Assembly (NCBI GenBank): GCA_947457025.1 | Contig: CANGUI010000107.1 | Location: forward strand, 1-6,460 | From: Flammeovirgaceae bacterium | GTDB lineage: Bacteria; Bacteroidota; Bacteroidia; Cytophagales; Cyclobacteriaceae | Direction of reading: 5' to 3' | DNA: 6,460 nucleotides | Shown here: one piece after another, positions 5,074-6,460 of the stretch | How the letters are laid out: the number at the start of each line of letters is the position of its first letter | How positions within the stretch are numbered: position 1 is the first letter of the stretch | The notes under the pieces: generated by a model | The model's input: only the letters and a program-made list of their open reading frames with translations | Told to the model about the DNA's origin: nothing | The model's database searches: none | Position numbers and translations under genes: made by a program

Positions 5074-6460
5074 ATATGTATCGAGAAATTTCAACACCTC
5101 CTCAGATGCTTTAATGTTATTTTCCTTTTTTACAAACCCATGACCTTCATCCGGAAAGATGACATACTCCACAGGCACGCTATTTTTTTTCGCAGCCGCT
5201 ACAATCTCGTCTGATTCCACCTGTAAGACGCGCGGATCATTGCTGCCCTGCAATACGATAAATGGCTTCTTGATTTTATCAGCATGAAACAGTGGTGATT
5301 TGTTATAGAGTGCAACCGAATCTTTCACGGGGTCACCCATCTCATGATACAGCGCCTCCCGGAACGAAGCCCACCATGGGGGGATGCTCTTGAGCGTACG
5401 AAGCCAGTTCGTGACACCAAAATAGTTAACGCCTACGTTAAACTCGTCAGGCGTAAAGGTCAGAGCAGCCATCACCATGTAGCCACCATAACTTCCACCC
5501 AGAATGCCAATCTTGTCCGCATCGACATAGTCGAGCGATTGCAGAAACTGCTTTCCGGCAATGCAGTCTTTCAGGTCTTCATTGCCGTGGCGTTTGTCAT
5601 CTGCCGCAAAAAAAGACTTGCCGTAGCCCGAACTGCCGCGATTATTTACGCATAGAATGGCGTACCCGTGGTTAATGAGATACTGGTAGCCGCTGGAGTA
5701 GTTCAGGCGGGTCTGACCGCCGGGGCCACCATGTACCTGAACTAACGCGGGCACTTTCTGGCCTTTTTTAATTCCTTTCGGCTTGTACAACAATGCCGGA
5801 ATCTCCATTCCGTCAAACGACTTGAATCTTACCACCTCACCTTCAACCAGATCATTTGCGTCAATTTCAGGTGAAAGTGTATTGGTCAGTTGCTTGATTT
5901 CTTTCGTTTCGAAATTGTACAAGTAGAGGTTTTGGGGTGACCTGGAGGTACTCACGTAAAATGTCATCTGCTTTTCACTGTCGGAAATACTCACGCCGGA
6001 TACATCTCCGGCCGGCAGACCAGCGATCTCAAGGAGCTTTCCGTTCTCATACAATCTTACCTCCGTGCGCGCATCGTTGTTAATTGCGACTACGCGATAC
6101 TTCCCGGTGCGAGATTGGTATGCAAACATGATATCCCAGGGAGCCTCTACCACTTTTGCCTTCGCCCCCGTAGCGATGTGGTAGCTGGCCAGGTAGGCAA
6201 ATTCGCTACCTTCGTCAGTTAGGAAAAACAGCGTTTTACCATCGAGACTGAAATATTGCGGGGTAAACGACATATCGCCTTCGTGTTGCGAAATATGCTT
6301 CATTTGGTTGCTCTGTGTGTCAAGCAGGTACATGTCGTTATTGGTGGTGGTGATGGCTTTGGTGAGCGCAATGTAGCGGCCGTCATTGGAGATAGCAGCC
6401 GGATCGTATCCTTCCTTGTTTTGGTAGATCAGGGAAGAGGCAAACACACTGCCCTCCTTC
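5059..6460 (-). CDS. S9 family serine peptidase (prolyl oligopeptidase / acylaminoacyl-peptidase-like), N-terminus cut by window edge
   Basis: Cleaves short peptides; the narrow entry of the beta-propeller restricts substrates of this family to oligopeptides. The last 466 codons are visible and the frame is open through the right edge. Counting from the GTG codon at 6447, residues 1 to about 190 are propeller blades (for example SNDGRYIALT, SLDGKTLFFLTDEGSEFAYL). About 205-462 is the alpha/beta hydrolase domain, with HGGPGG (239-244), NNRGSSGYGK (268-277), the nucleophile elbow GGSYGGYM with Ser319 (codon 5491-5493), GSNDPRV with Asp404, and DEGHGF with His436 (codon 5140-5142). The catalytic triad is therefore complete. 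Family members usually have about 600-700 residues, so some 150-250, including any signal peptide, lie beyond the window. Location is thus unknown, although Bacteroidota relatives are often exported. The next gene downstream begins 246 bases away. Confidence 0.95.
   Translation of the reverse strand, partial: KEGSVFASSLIYQNKEGYDPAAISNDGRYIALTKAITTTNNDMYLLDTQSNQMKHISQHEGDMSFTPQYFSLDGKTLFFLTDEGSEFAYLASYHIATGAKAKVVEAPWDIMFAYQSRTGKYRVVAINNDARTEVRLYENGKLLEIAGLPAGDVSGVSISDSEKQMTFYVSTSRSPQNLYLYNFETKEIKQLTNTLSPEIDANDLVEGEVVRFKSFDGMEIPALLYKPKGIKKGQKVPALVQVHGGPGGQTRLNYSSGYQYLINHGYAILCVNNRGSSGYGKSFFAADDKRHGNEDLKDCIAGKQFLQSLDYVDADKIGILGGSYGGYMVMAALTFTPDEFNVGVNYFGVTNWLRTLKSIPPWWASFREALYHEMGDPVKDSVALYNKSPLFHADKIKKPFIVLQGSNDPRVLQVESDEIVAAAKKNSVPVEYVIFPDEGHGFVKKENNIKASEEVLKFLDTYLRGS

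Noticed and set aside
6445..6447. GTG preceded by GGAGG (6453-6457) as the true start of the S9 gene
   Set aside because: Looks like a ribosome site with good spacing, but the frame stays open to the window edge and the protein would lack about a third of the usual family length, including blades of the propeller and any signal peptide.

Overview
The window most likely comes from a member of the Bacteroidota, perhaps a Cytophagales-type organism of intermediate GC content. This is inferred from four things. The sensor kinase is a periplasmic-TPR type with a signal peptide ending in a Bacteroidota-style '...GFSQ' sequence. The S9 peptidase has the form common in that phylum. Strong Shine-Dalgarno sequences are absent in front of the visible starts. 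A TAnnTTTG-type -7 element lies just upstream of one gene. No sequence search was possible, so the genus is left open.

All four real genes lie on the minus strand, so transcription runs from the right end of the window to the left. In order of transcription they are: (1) the C-terminal two thirds or so of an S9 family (prolyl oligopeptidase / acylaminoacyl-peptidase-like) serine peptidase, cut by the right edge; (2) a complete membrane-anchored serine hydrolase of the beta-lactamase / 6-aminohexanoate-dimer-hydrolase family (S12-like); (3) a complete lipoprotein of the cyanophycinase family (peptidase S51); (4) a TPR-containing sensor histidine kinase, cut by the left edge inside its ATPase domain.

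The genes are separated by gaps of 246, 380 and 315 bases, so they do not look like a tight operon. Each gap is long enough for its own promoter, and the gaps hold short inverted repeats and promoter-like elements. No RNA gene, insertion sequence, CRISPR array, or integration site was recognised.

Three consecutive genes encode unrelated hydrolases with a serine nucleophile. Two carry visible export or membrane signals, and the start of the third lies outside the window. A reasonable but unproven reading is a peptide or amide scavenging neighbourhood at the cell envelope. The kinase next to it senses through a periplasmic TPR domain, but nothing in the sequence ties it directly to the hydrolases. 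I see ordinary Bacteroidota gene content rather than a clearly new system. The points most worth a second look are the exported cyanophycinase-like protein, the four-copy TTTGGT/ACCAAA cluster in front of the kinase, and the structured gap between the S9 and S12 genes.
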